Positions 1 through 11,619 of a stretch of DNA of 64,000 nucleotides are shown piece by piece. The DNA comes from Haberlea rhodopensis (Eukaryota > Streptophyta > Magnoliopsida > Lamiales > Gesneriaceae). The notes under the pieces were generated by a model. The model was not told where the DNA came from, made no database searches, and saw nothing but the letters and a program-made list of their open reading frames with translations. The stretch covers positions 1 to 64,000 of the forward strand of contig CAJQUN010000437.1 in assembly GCA_907163345.1 (NCBI GenBank), read 5' to 3'. A program made the position numbers and the translations under genes. Within the stretch, counting starts at the first letter, position 1; every line of letters starts with the position of its first letter.

Positions 1-130
1 GAACATAAGTTTTAACTATCTAAATATATTAAGTGGACTTTTCTCGACATTCATGGCTCTGGCCTAGATTTAAGTGCCAATAAGTATTGGCTAATAATTA
101 TAATGCGGAAAGTTGGTTATTGCTCCACAG

Positions 131-721
131 TCAAAGAGAGATCTTCAAGGAGCCGAAGATACTACTCATGTTTAATGCTGGAGGATTCGAGTAATGGCCA
201 ATAAAGTCGCAATATGCCAACCTAATGTGGCAGCTTTATCGGACAAAAAAAGAGCTGATGCATACTTTAATCAAGCAATTGAAGCAACTCCCAGAGATAG
301 GTAAGAATAACATTTCTGAATGAATGAAAAATTACTTAGCTTCAGTCGAGGAGGAGCAACTACATGATGATTATGTCCCTACTTGACATGATGTCATGAT
401 TAGATCAAAAGCATGCCAATTATGGTGGAAATATTTGGTATTATTGCAACCTTAGTGACAAAAAGGCTGTGAATAAAAAGAGATGACAGGAGATAATGAT
501 AATCAAGTTCTTCTGTATATGTTCTCTGGAGTCTAAGGATGTCCTGTGCGCAGTTTCCGGTTTATTTGCTGTCTTTCTTTTGTTTCAGCGATATCCTTGC
601 ATCATATGCAAAATTTCTGTGGGAAATCGAGGACGATGAAGAAGAAGATTCTGCTAAGGTAGCTATAATCAGTTGCTATTGTGGACTAATTTGTTCCTCA
701 GAAGACTCAATATCTGAGTAA
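131..721 (+). pseudogene. TPR-like gene 3' fragment, copy 1
   Basis: Two exon-like blocks (131-300 and 589 onward) are joined by a GT-AG intron (301-588). The second block encodes DILASYAKFLWEIEDDEEED, typical of the acidic C-terminal end of plant TPR-like superfamily proteins, where a helix pair ending in ASYA.FLW is followed by an acidic tail (family knowledge). The first block still reads ADAYFNQAIEATPRD near its end, but upstream it carries a stop and frameshifts compared with copy 2. The splice phase across the intron is conserved. Upstream exons are absent or lie outside the window. I infer a partial tandem duplicate of the 3' end of a TPR-like gene, now dead. Stretches 1-130 and 722-1033 hold nothing else I can recognise. 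Confidence 0.6.
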
Positions 722-1033
722 TTGGGATTGATGTTATCTCCAGATAGTCTACGTATTCATGGAGAAAGTACTCTAGCTGATTTGAAAGTGACAGTTAGCC
801 ACCACCCCGACTCGGTTTCACTTTCTTTTTTGGGTTTTATGTACCTAGTGTTTCTCAGCTGAACCTGGTCATTCTTTTTCGGTTTCCCTTTGATTATTAT
901 TTCCATTAAATGACCTTGTGAAAATTATACAGTTTTGTAGTTCAGTGTATATCTCCGACTGATGCTAAAACATGTTTCATTGTTTGTGTCATTACCATTG
1001 TTGATGCGTTTTTCTTTCTTATCTGTATGACAG

Positions 1034-2449
1034 TCTCAAGGAGATCTACAAGGAGATGAGCAATATTACTTAGGTGCAATATTGGAGAATCCGTGGAATG
1101 GCCAGATAATGTCTGAATATGCTAGCTTAGTTTGGCGGCTCCATGGTGAAAAAATAAAGCAGATGCATACTTCAAACGAGCAATTCAAGCAACTCCACAA
1201 GACAGGTAAATTTTCCGATTATTGCATTGGCATCCTATGAAAACGTAGTATTCTTAAAATTCCTAAACAAGTGGTAGACTAACCACTTTTAAATTTCATT
1301 AACATGCAGATGACCACATACAAAGGTTTTTTTTTAGTCTATTTATTATGGGTGTTTTGAGTGTCATTTCAAAAATCAGAAATCTTTAAGCTTATTGTTT
1401 TTTTCATAAGTTTTCAACATATATAGATGTTTGCTGGTGTACAAGTCTTTTTAACCAGATTAATCTGCTTTGATATGTTTATAAGTACTTTAATCTTCGA
1501 GGTTTCATGTATCATATTCTAGGGAAGATATGAGATGCAAATCCACAAAAACTTATACTGAAGGGGAATTAAATGTTCAACCAGTAAAAATGCAATATTG
1601 GTGAATGAAAATACCTTAAACTTGAGTTTTCTGTTTTTGATAATTTATTTGGGATTATATGGATTCCAATAACGTTAGTATTAACTTTAAATTAACATAA
1701 TTGAAATCTGTTCATAACGATGGTAACCATAGGAAATCAATCAGTAGCACCTCATAACGTGCTGTATTAGTTTCATATAATTCTTTTAATTGTCTACATA
1801 CGCCTAAACTTATAGATCGGTCATGAAAGAACTTTGAACAAACTAATTATTGATTTTATGAAAATGAATGAACTAAAAGAGAAAAAGAAGAAACAATAAA
1901 AGTGACACTAATTAATAAATTAAAAGGTGATAGATATCTCCCCAAATCTAAACCTCACACCTATGGTATCATTCTGAAGGAATAAAAAATAAATGGGGTA
2001 TATTTTTTAAACTTTCTAAATTCAAAGTTCAAGTTTTTTTGTCCAAAGTATTATTCTATCATCTTTGTTCTTGAATTTGGATGGTAAGAAAGCCAAAAAT
2101 ATGATTTATACTTATGATACTTTTAACTATGAAAGCTTGGATTTTTAATGATAGGATTTAATCGAAAAATAGTTGCCTCATTTGGAAGTTTCTCTCCATA
2201 TATTCCTATGAATAGTTGGGGGACTAAGCTGTTTCTTTCCATAATTTGGAGCGATGAGAAATATGGCAAATTTTCTGATCCATATTTTTTTCCATTTTGA
2301 TCAGAATCTTACTTATTTCTCTTCAATTCCTAGCTATCAAGTTTATTTAATGTGTAGTTCATTATTATTTCAGTGATGTGCTTGCGTCATATGCCAAGTT
2401 TCTGTGGGAGATGAATGACGAAGAAGGAGATTCCGCAGAGGAAGCTTAA
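1034..2449 (+). pseudogene. TPR-like gene 3' fragment, copy 2
   Basis: Exon 1034-1205 follows a cag acceptor and ends at a gtaaat donor. A 1,168-bp intron leads to the last exon 2374-2449, which ends in TAA. The exons encode a TPR-like helix pair (SEYASLVWRLHGE, then ADAYFKRAIQATPQD, then DVLASYAKFLWEMNDEEGDS). One A is missing from the A-run near 1155, which shifts the frame inside the first exon, so the copy looks non-functional unless the run is a sequencing error. It is clearly better preserved than the copy at 131-721 and has the same exon boundaries, so the pair arose by tandem partial duplication. No start codon or upstream exons are visible. Confidence 0.6.
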
Positions 2450-2685
2450 CATATATCAAAATGTGGTGACATATTAGTTCCTTAAAACTGAATCTACCAA
2501 CTGTTGTCATTGTTGAGGATGTTGTTTAGTATGCTACTATGAAATCTTGTACCTGCGAATTATTTTTTTACCCTCCTTTGGTCCTCAAGATCTAACTGAT
2601 GTATAGAATCTCACTCGAGCCCGCGGATGGGACAATTAATGAATCAAGCTTTCGATGTAGGTTATATCGAGAGAGGTGCTCCTCC

Positions 2686-3236
2686 AACCATAAATTATAG
2701 GATATTTGGATCGCGTATTAATTTCATATAGGACATGTATATTATAGGGTTTCATATGATACCAGGAAATATATCTCGGTAGAGCATATTCAGTACATGA
2801 GACAAAATTAAACCTACCAATTAGAACTGGTTTTAATGATGTCACAGCAGTGTGCATACACATAAAGATCACTGGTTTACTAAGAGTGAATATGAGCATT
2901 CCTATTAGCTCTCGTTGGGTTTACTTGTCTTCTCTGGCCCTTTCAGCAATTCGTTGCAATAAATAAACACTCGTGTTCTTGCAAATGCATCCTTATTTCA
3001 ATGGGAGGTGTAGGGGGCCCGATCAGTTCCCCCAAACATCTGTTGGGACCACAACATTTGTGGGGGGCCGACCCCACAAGCATATTTTTGAATGGATTAG
3101 GGTATACGTCTGCGAGGATCAAATTACCCGATAGCTAGAGAGGACTCCTCGCATATCATAAATCATAGGATATTTGGATCGCATGCTAATTTTGTACATG
3201 ACATGTATGTTATAAGTGTATCATATGATATCAGGT
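2686..3236 (+). repeat. Short diverged direct repeat pair
   Basis: About 85 bp at 2686-2770 recurs at 3155-3236 with scattered substitutions. The shared core includes ataggatatttggatcgc and a tcatatgat end. The segment between them is unremarkable apart from a G-rich stretch near 3005-3080. The family is not recognised. The rest of 2450-4010 shows no convincing gene. Confidence 0.6.
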
Positions 3237-3909
3237 TCCTACACCATCTTCCTCAAGATTCTCAACTATTCTGATGGCTTGTGGCATATTTTGGTAATGA
3301 GTGAACCAGAAGAGTGCACCAGAATCGAGAACAGACTCAGATCCGAAAACAACCAGACTCAACAATTCAAAAAAAAAAAAAAACGCACCGAATTTTTACA
3401 TTGCACACAAAACACAAATTCATAATGGAAACTAAGTACAGAGTGTAAGAAAAAAGCATCGGTCACAAGTCTAGAATCTCCATTAAGACCCTTGAGACAT
3501 TTTCTTCTACACATCCACACTTATTCAGTGTCTGAACATTTACATGAACTCATGAACTATGGTTTTTTCGAAAACTGTTATCATTTTTTTGCATGTTTCG
3601 TTCGTTCAAAATTATATCGGTTTTCAAGACCAAGGCTATCAACCCACTTTGCATCACTCCGAAACATAACTTTTATTTTATTCCTACGAGTAGAACATGG
3701 TCATAGGGGGTGGATACCACTACTATCTATTGAAAAATATCAGGTGTTAATCTACTAATTATATAGAATCAAGGATGCCCTTCTGTGAAATGTGAAATAA
3801 AAACAAAAATTTCATTTCCCTTCCATGTAGGAATACAGTCAAAACAATGGGTAGTAATAAGTTCAATCCATTCGTGGTAAAACAAAAATAAAATCTCTTG
3901 ATGATATAT

Positions 3910-3915
3910 TTTATT
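3910..3915 (-). terminator. Possible polyadenylation signal
   Basis: AATAAA on the minus strand, about 95 bp downstream of the stop codon of the four-exon minus-strand gene model. This is the expected position for a plant near-upstream element. The assignment is by position only. Confidence 0.3.
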
Positions 3916-4010
3916 ACAATTTTTTGTTTAAGATCAACTAATTCTACGTGAGCTTACCGGAAGCTCAACTCTGGATCGGTGTTGGTGCTACCCTTTTTGA
4001 ATGTCTGTTC

Positions 4011-5853
4011 TCACGCTTGAATCCACCATGGCTGTACTAACTTTTGCTCGAATATGTTTTGGCTCTCTTTTGCTTCTTTCTTATTACTTTGTGCAGGTGA
4101 AAAACTTACAGCAACTGCAGATTTTGGAAAAAACCTTAGACTGTGTTTGTTTGTTTTGACCTGAAGTGTTATTTTTCAGGCCAGAAAAATAGTTCTTTTC
4201 TTGTCTGTCTTTTGCCCCCAAAGATCACATCATTATCTGAACATTATTAGAGTTGTCAAAATAAACAAAGTAAGAATGCATACGGAAAGGTAGAGCACAA
4301 TACTCAAAAAGAACTCCCATCCAAGGATACACACAGCAAAAATATGCCTTGTGTTACTGAAGACAGTGTAGAGTACACAATAGTTTCATATTAAAAAAAT
4401 ATCATCAATTTTGCCACAAATGGTATAGTTAGATCAGCTCGAGGTCCAGAATAGAAATACTTCTCATAATGCAATTGAAATACTTAAAAAAATCTGAAAA
4501 ATAAAAATTAGCTAAACTAGTGCTGCATCAATACTAGTACATGAATAAAAATCCTTCGTCCAAGCAACATAACATATGCTAAACTAGTATTCGCATACAC
4601 AAAAAAGAAGGCATGAGTTACCTGGACTTGACAAGACAGCACGTGGACGTGGAGCTGAATTTGCTCTTGCATTTTCCGGTTCTCTTCCACACTCATATTA
4701 TCCATTTTACTTGTTTCTTCTGCTGATTAACCGAACAATCATTAGTTCATTATAAATCACTCAGTAACATTATACTAAATAGGAACAACAAAGGGTGATA
4801 TCAAACCTTTGGGTGTACGAAAGGTAGGTGTGGGAGATTTTGGGACAAACTGGCCGGGAATTCTTACAACTAAATGTGGAGACTCGTCTACACATTCAAA
4901 CCAACAATTCGTGTCATTGACAGATAAATGCATGACAGAGCTTCATATAATCACATCTTCACATATATAAAAGATTTCACCTCTAAAGCTTAAATTTGCA
5001 GGAAGATGTCTTCCATGATGGCTACCAAGTCAGTGAACTTTATGTTCATTAACACTTGAAGTTAAACTGTATAGTGAGTGATCAATGACGACTCTTTGTG
5101 TCCAAAGTTTATCCAACCCTCTTTTGCTTCTTTAAGTATCACTTAGATGTCTTTTCTCTATATTTAGTTAATTGCAGAAAGAAAATAAGAAACTAGTCTA
5201 AATCATGACAAACTAAAATAAAATACACATCTGGTATAGCCTACAAAAGAATCATCTTGTGACACTGGTGAAGACGACCTTTTTTGGTTCTAATCTCCAT
5301 CACTCACGAGAAAAAGAAAAAAAGAAAAAAGGAATTATGCAGCTCCCTGAGCTACAGTAGGACCAGCTTTTCTTGTGAATCTGTGATAATCATGAATACT
5401 CCCATGAATTCATAAATCCAAAGGAGAATAATCAACTTTCTTACAATTCCTCAGGATGTGCCTTCATTGCTCAAGTCTCCCTTGGGTGTCATTTTACGTT
5501 TTTTCTGTCCTTTTATTTTTCCTTCTTGTTTGCTCACAGATTTATCTGATTAAACTTACTTCGTTTGTTTCCATGAAATTTTCACAAAATAGATCAAAAT
5601 TATATAAACATAAAACCCTAAACAAAGATCCAAACAGTAAAAAAAATATCTGATTTATATAATTAGTATAACAGAAAAGGAAAGAAGACAGTAAGCTGAA
5701 CCTGAAGGAGAGAAAACGGTGGGAAGAGAGCCATTCAAAAGCCTTCAAAGAATGCAAAGAGCTTTTCTCATAAGCATATTGGTCAGCTTCTTCAATCTGT
5801 TCCTTCACCTTCACCTTTGGATACACTTCCAAAAACAACAAACGAAAACACAA
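4011..5853 (-). CDS. Hypothetical four-exon plant protein, 178 aa
   Basis: Four minus-strand exons can be joined by GT-AG introns with every phase matching: 5853-5702 (152 nt), 4940-4807 (134 nt), 4722-4622 (101 nt) and 4160-4011 (150 nt, TGA stop). They total 537 nt without an internal stop. Exon 1 encodes VYPKVKVKEQIEEADQYAYE and then a leucine- and serine-containing stretch. Exon 2 has a proline-rich segment, VVRIPGQFVPKSPTPTF. Exon 3 is a short charged helix-like stretch. The protein ends in QPWWIQA. There is no signal peptide or membrane segment. I do not recognise the family. The start is uncertain: exon 1 could instead begin at an acceptor near 5826, with the true start farther upstream, since 5860-6010 looks like a plant leader or intron on this strand. 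The open phases are good evidence for a gene, but a decayed gene is possible. Confidence 0.45.
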
Positions 5854-6263
5854 AACAACAAAAACCCATTTCAGAAATCAAGGGAAAACAACAACAAAAA
5901 AAAGCCCAAGAAACATGATTCGAAAATTTTAAAACCAGAATCGGAAAAAAGGACAAAACTTTGCTCACTTTTTCACGGGAAGATGGATGCTTTCTGGGAC
6001 GGGACAATTAAGCTAAACCAGACGTATTGGTTTCAGGGTTAGAATTCTTGAAAATGGAAACAAGCAAGAATCATGTGTTGAAGATCTCAACGGGTCAAAT
6101 GAACCTTGGAATGCAAGTGTCAAGAAAGTGGGCTTTAAAGTAGATTCTGTTTTGTGCGTGTGTTCTATGCAATTTGAATTTAAATACGTTGTGGGAAACA
6201 CAATTCAAGTCAAACGCGTATACTTGTCAGCGTTTGAATGGCACGTTTTAAAAAAAAATTGGG

Positions 6264-7700
6264 GGGCATTTTACGTTATACTATGAACAACGACGACCCA
6301 CTATTTTTAATATTATAACCTAAATTTAAAAATAATTTGACGGGCATTTTACGTTATACTATGAACAACGACGACCCACTATTTTTAATATTATAACTTA
6401 AATTTAAAATAATTTGACAGAATAACCCAAAATAAAAAATATTAACAAATTGACCCAAAATACCAACTAAGTTGGTGTCTTCTAATAAAGACGTCAATCC
6501 AATTTGACGTGTTCAGCCTTAAAAGTTGAAAATGTCACATTAGTTGGCGTGTTCAACCCTTTTAGTTTTTTTTCAAAACAAAATTAAAATAAAAAAATAT
6601 AAACAAAATGTATCTCAGCGTAACACAGAAATTATCAATACCACGTTCATATTTTTCAAATTTTACTTAAGCATTCTTTTTATTATCAAATTCGAAAAAG
6701 ATAAATTCAATAATTAGAGTAATGTCTTGTTACGAGAATGCTGCTTCCGTTGTTGGTTTGAGTGAAACCATATGTTTTGTTTTCACATTATCAATTATTA
6801 CGAGGAAGATGACAATGTAATTATATAATTATATAAATTTTATTATGTTTCTCTACTAGAGATAGCAATTGGGCCGTTCTAGACCCGGACCTGTATTAAA
6901 TCCGCACCGCTGGGGCGGGTCTGGACCTGTCTCAACCGAGTTTTGGAACGGAGCAGGGCGAGGCATGGCTGGGCGGGTCGGGTCATGAGTTTGGTCAACC
7001 CATCCTGATATACATATATTATTATTATTTCAAAAAAAAATATTATTCAACCAAGAATAATTTTATTTTTATAAAAAATTTAAAAAACTGAGTTTGGCTA
7101 AACTCGGGACCCGCTCCCCTCAAAACCTGGTTGAAGTGGGTCCAGACCCACCCCGACGGGGCAGATTTAAATTTTTTCAACATAAAATTTATATAATTAT
7201 ATAATTATCTCGCCATCTTCCTCGTAATAATTGATTAGGTGAAAACACAGCATATGGTTCTATTTCAAACCAACAACAGAAGCAGAATCCTCGTAACGAG
7301 GCATTACTATAATTCTTGAAAATTTATCTTTTTTGAATTTGATAATAAAAAAAACGATTAAAGAATTTGAAAAATATGGACGTGATTTTGACAATGTTAG
7401 ATATATTTTTTATTTTAAATTTGTTTAAAAAAAACTAAAAGGGTTGAACACTCCACTTGGTTGGCGTGTTCAACCTTAAAAGTTGAATACGCCAACCAAG
7501 GTGCCCTGTTCAACTTTTAAGGCTGAACATGTCAGTTGGGTTGGTGTCTTTATTAGAAGACGTCAACCCAGTCGACGCTTTTGTGTCAGTTTGTTAATAT
7601 TTTTTATTTTAAATTATTTTCTCAAATTATTTTTAAATTTAGGTTATAATATTAAAAAACCCAACGTCGACCCACGCTATAAAATATATGACAAACTTCT
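6264..7700. mobile_element. Long inverted-repeat (foldback) DNA element
   Basis: A left arm (about 6264-6841) and a right arm (about 7184-7700) are diverged inverted copies of each other. Shared landmarks in opposite orientation include the GACGTC/TCTTCTAATAAAGAC block, the TTCAACCTTAAAAGTTGAA block, and an ACGAGGAAGATG block beside the loop. The left arm also has a short tandem duplication (a ~75-bp unit, 6266-6418, beginning gcattttacgttatac). No coding capacity is visible. This fits a non-autonomous foldback or Mutator-like element (inference). I could not fix the exact ends or a target duplication. Confidence 0.65.
6847..7170. mobile_element. MITE-like fragment in the loop of the foldback element
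   Basis: The segment starts tagagatagcaattgggc and contains inverted GC-rich blocks (cccggacctg, then gggtctggacc and cccgctcccc). It resembles the hAT MITE at 27570-28149, which begins tagggatggcaatgggac. The matching right terminus is not visible, so it is probably truncated. Confidence 0.45.
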
Positions 7701-7732
7701 TAAACTTTGAAAGGGGAGCTTTCAACATTCTA

Positions 7733-7740
7733 CGATATGT
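7733..7740. repeat. Target-site duplication of hAT-1, left copy
   Basis: cgatatgt lies directly before AGGGATG and matches cgatatgg at 29543-29550 in 7 of 8 positions. Eight bp is the duplication length expected for hAT transposons. Confidence 0.75.
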
Positions 7741-8039
7741 AGGGATGTTTATCGGGCCGGGTCAATCCGAACCCGGCCCAGAATCAGGCCAGTTAGCCCG
7801 GTTCAGAATCGAAACCGGACTAACCGATTCGAAACCACCCCGGAACCGGTAAAAAACTCGGTTCGGGCCAGTTCCATGACTTCAAACCGGTATCACCACC
7901 GGTTTCGGTGCTACCAGACCGGTTTCAAAATCAGAATCGGTAAGTTTCAAAAAAAATTAAAAAACACGTCAGCAAGGCAACGGCTATAAAGTCGTTGCCA
8001 AACGTTCACATTTTATTTTTTTATTTTTTAAAATAAAAC

Positions 8040-8047
8040 TATAAATA
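8040..8047 (+). promoter_or_regulatory. TATA box of the hAT-1 transposase gene
   Basis: TATAAATA lies 107 bp upstream of the transposase ATG at 8154, inside the element, after an A/T-rich stretch. Its position suits a plant core promoter. Confidence 0.5.
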
Positions 8048-8153
8048 GGTGTGTTGTGCTTTGTAAATCCTCACAATTCATTCTTACAAAGTTGTATACT
8101 TCAATCTCATATTTTTCTCTCTATTGTGCTATCTACATTTTACTTATATAATA

Positions 8154-8242
8154 ATGGCATCTTCATCTAACAGCGGCGCTGGTCGTAGCCAGGGTCGCAG
8201 TCGGGGTCTCGTCCCGGGTCGTCTATCACTTAGTTCATTTTC
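8154..8242 (+). pseudogene. hAT-1 transposase, N-terminal part
   Basis: ATG at 8154 opens a frame with a serine- and arginine/glycine-rich N-terminus (MASSSNSGAGRSQGRSRG), the kind of low-complexity leader seen before the BED finger in plant hAT transposases. The frame runs into the LTR at 8243. Skipping the gypsy insertion and one copy of the ttttc duplication, it continues in frame into the block at 26592, which confirms that this is the 5' end of the interrupted gene. Confidence 0.75.
8238..8242. repeat. Target-site duplication of gypsy-A, left copy
   Basis: ttttc, identical to 26587-26591. The two copies flank TG...CA ends of the LTR element. Confidence 0.8.
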
Positions 8243-8564
8243 TGTGATACCCGGGATTTATTGGTACTAATCCCGGTGCGGTAATAATCCTTAATGGATT
8301 TTAACTGTGGCAATCGTGTATTAATTGTGGTTTTGGGACTCCCGGGGACTGTTTTTGGAGTCGTTGGATCCAAGGGATGAGATTGTATTCTCATCGTTGT
8401 GATAACCTTGTAATTTGGTCTTTGGTGGGATTTGGGTCTAGAGTACTTTGTACTGGGACTGTAATGATAATTGAGGTTAGAGAGATGATTTTTGAAAACA
8501 TATGATATTTAATGAATCATGATGTATTTGTGAAGGGGGTGGTATTTTTTTCGAGTTTTGGTAC

Positions 8565-8572
8565 TATATATA
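8565..8572 (+). promoter_or_regulatory. TATA box in gypsy-A 5' LTR
   Basis: TATATATA, 322 bp into the LTR. The other LTR copy has TATAAATA at the matching place (17262-17269, minus), so a TATA-like element is kept in both copies. Confidence 0.5.
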
Positions 8573-8960
8573 CCAAGTGGACTTGGTATTCCGTCATTTG
8601 GCACGGAACCCTTCTCTCTCTTCCCTCTCTCCAGGCTCAAACTCTTTCCCCATTTCCCTTCTTTTGCTCTTGGAAGAAAATCGTTGGTAGCTTGGCTCGG
8701 GAGCCGGTTTTCTCGAAGATAATCAGGTATTAGTCTTCCCCTCGTCTTTGTCTTCGTTTTGGTAGTAGTATTGTCGATTTTGGTTGTGTATTAATGTTAG
8801 ATTTGGATTTGTGGATTTTGGGTAAAAATCCTAAGTTTGTTGTTGGAGTTTTTATGGAGTTTTAAGGGTGTATTTGAGGTGTTGAAGGTGTATGGAGTGT
8901 TGGTTTTGAGTTGGGTGTGAAAAACACCATGGAAGCTCAATTTTTCGGAAAATCGCAGTT

Positions 8961-9174
8961 GGCGATCGATCGCCGAGGAGGGCGATCGATTGTGACGAGC
9001 AGCTCGATTTTTTGGTGACGATGAACAGTGCGGGCGATCGATCGCGTGGCCTCGGCGATCGATCGCGAGCAGGTCGGCGATAGATCGCGAGGATTGGCGA
9101 TCGATCGCGAATGAGCACTGGTTTGGCCTCTGGATTGAGGCGATCGATGGCGATGTTATAGGCGATCGATCGCC
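8961..9174. repeat. Cluster of GCGATCGATCGC palindromes in LTR
   Basis: Five perfect copies of the 12-bp palindrome start at 8962, 9034, 9055, 9097 and 9162. Near-copies with one or two changes lie around 8982, 9077 and 9140. Spacers differ in sequence and length, so this is not a simple tandem repeat. The inverted LTR copy has the matching cluster at about 16675-16885. Confidence 0.85.
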
Positions 9175-10621
9175 GCTTGCAAATTTTTATTTTTTTTGAA
9201 AATTTTTTGAAAATGTTGGGATTTTGAAATCGAGGTTTAAATGGCCTTTTTTTCGGGGCAATGTCTACATTCCAATGGGAATTCTATGCTTCTAAAATGG
9301 ATTGGTTGGAGCCAAAGTAATGAAACGGAATTCTTGGTTGGGTTTTTGGCTATCTTTTAACCTATAAATGGAATATTTTTGAGTATTATGCATGCTTAGC
9401 CGGGGGCTTTTATTTTTGGTAATCGTCATGGATGGACGATAGATTTGGATGTTGTGAACGTGCTTGGGCACGTGATTGCATGCCTATGTTTAATTGAGAG
9501 TTATTTGCATGTTAGCACTTAAACTCATCGGGTCGTGGGATTCAGGCAAGGTTGGACTAGAACCACGGATTTATAAGGTACGTATGACGTACGAGCATAG
9601 CCCTTTAATATAATTTGCACTTGTTTGCTTGGCACACTTTATTACATTGAATGTATATGGAAATGCATGGTTCATGGTATTTGCTTGCAAATGTATATAT
9701 ATATATTGAGAATTATATGGTGCCGCTTTTGAGCGAGCAATGATTGGATGTTGTCGCCTTTGAGCGAACATCGGTTATCACGCCACTGCTGTTGAGCATG
9801 CGTGAGAATGAAATGCCGCTATTGTAGAGCGAGCAATGAAATTGAAAGATGGAACCATAAGTGAGATACATGGAATATTTATAATCATTGTTTAATGATT
9901 TGGTATTATTGATTATGATATCGAGATATGGCAATCGGGTTTGTTAATCAATGTAATGATTAACTGGCATTTGGAAATTTGATGGTTTCAGTTATTTTGA
10001 GAACAGGGACGGCACAGGAAATCCCTGATGAGGATGATACCATCCAGGGAGCATCTTTTATATTTCGTAGCATTTACATTTTTGTAAATTATGAATTGTA
10101 TCATTATGATTATTGGATTTGGGATATTGGTATGCTCACCCCGTGTGGGGGCTTGTCTTTGTTGGGGCGGGTGATTAGGTACATCGATGGCTTTAGAAAT
10201 GAGCTCGAGCTATGGATTGGAGGTGCTTCCAGTGATCGAAATACCAGTGACGGTATTGAGCACCATATTATACATTTGATACACACATACATATTCGATG
10301 CTCGTCTGTGAGCAATATTATGTGTATATGTCATGTATAAAAAGGCAAGTGCCTTTCTCTCTTCATTTATGAGTTGCACGCAATTATTTATTGAATTGCT
10401 AAATGAACTGAGAACATGTTAGTGTATTATAATGGTGCATGATATGTATGTGGACTTGGTTGGGGAAAAACTGGACATCGTATGGAATAATGTAAAGAAT
10501 TTTATTATTGGCATGAATTAGTATGGTGATGAGTGGGTTCTACCCTATATGTTTGATTAAATGCACTAATTGCTTGGATTAATACACTAATAACGGGTTA
10601 AGGGCACGGGGGGTCCTTACA

Positions 10622-10640
10622 TTAGTGGTATCAGAGCAGT
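10622..10640 (+). other. Primer-binding site of gypsy-A
   Basis: TTAGTGGTATCAGAGCAGT directly follows the 5' LTR. TGGTATCAGAGC is the usual complement of the 3' end of plant initiator methionine tRNA. Confidence 0.75.
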
Positions 10641-11067
10641 GGTTTGCTCTTTTGGGGCTGTTGAGGGCCTAGAACCATATTGATGGAAATGAGTAGCATA
10701 TAAATATGCATGATGGTAGTTAGTGCTGTGTGACACAACTATTTTGCTTATGTGCATTTATGATATGTGATCATAGTGGAACAATTATATGTCATTAGAA
10801 TCATAATATAATCTGTTGATTATGATTGTGAGTTGTAGCACAGGGACAACCAAAGGGAACACTTTGAAATGCATTGGGATACAGGAAGTACTTTGTACTC
10901 ATGGTTTATGCATTTACTTATTATAATCATATCGTGGTGAATATGGATTATTATGTGCTCATGGGTTGCGATTGTTCCTTAGGGACACTATGACATGAAA
11001 GGCTAAGGCCAGGGTTGAAAGACACGAAACTGTAACCTGCATTTTATATACAACATGGATTATGCAT

Positions 11068-11291
11068 TGTGGTTGCATATATATATTGGAGTGATGATTT
11101 TAATGCTTTGCCGCCAAATGTTGAAGCGAGGGTGTTGCCGCATGTCGCATTTGAGCGAGGTGCATTAAAATACACTCATTGTGGTTGTATATATGGGAGT
11201 GATGATTTTAATGCTTTGCCGCCAAATGTTGAAGCGAGGGTGTTTCCGCATGTCACATTTGAGCGATGTGCATTAAAATACACTCATTGTG
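11068..11291 (+). repeat. Tandem duplication of a ~110-bp CCGC/GCGA unit
   Basis: Two successive units share tgatgattttaatgctttgc, then cgccaaatgttgaagcgagg and the end gcattaaaatacactcattg, with a few substitutions. Related single motifs continue to 11610. Confidence 0.75.
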
Positions 11292-11619
11292 ATGTATATT
11301 GGGATATGGAATATGCATTGTGTTGCAAGTATAGATGGAATGCTTTGTGAATGTTCCATGAGTCGTTGTTATGGATGAGTGATGATTTTAAATGCTTTGC
11401 CGATGTCACTTGACGCGATGATAGAATACTTGCAGCTGTCATATCGTAGCGAGGAAAGAATATTTGCCGCCAAATGTTGAAGCGAGGGGTTTTGCCGCAT
11501 GTCACATTTGAGCGAGGTTATTCTATGCCGCTAATATGTCGAAGCGAGGGGTATTAGTGCCGCGGTCATGAAAAGCGAGGTGCATTAAAATACACTACTG
11601 TAACAAGACCAGGGATCCA

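Larger units (their letters stand above)
8243..10621 (+). repeat. gypsy-A 5' LTR
   Basis: The LTR starts TGTGATACCCGGGATTTATT and ends GGGGGGTCCTTACA. Reverse-strand homology covers its first 1.95 kb at 15653-17523, and its last 423 bp recur at 26162-26586. It contains a TATA box (8565), a cluster of CGATCGATCG palindromes (8961-9173) and a short CCGC/GCGA array (about 9713-9840). Small ORFs inside it are not conserved and I do not call them genes. Confidence 0.85.

Noticed and set aside
2636..2899. 87-codon minus ORF near the TPR pseudogene
   Set aside because: It overlaps the direct repeat at 2686-2770 and has no support beyond being open.
8961..9174. GCGATCGC-containing motifs as a sign of cyanobacterial DNA (HIP1-like)
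   Set aside because: They occur only inside plant gypsy LTRs with clear ends and target duplications; there is no other bacterial sign.
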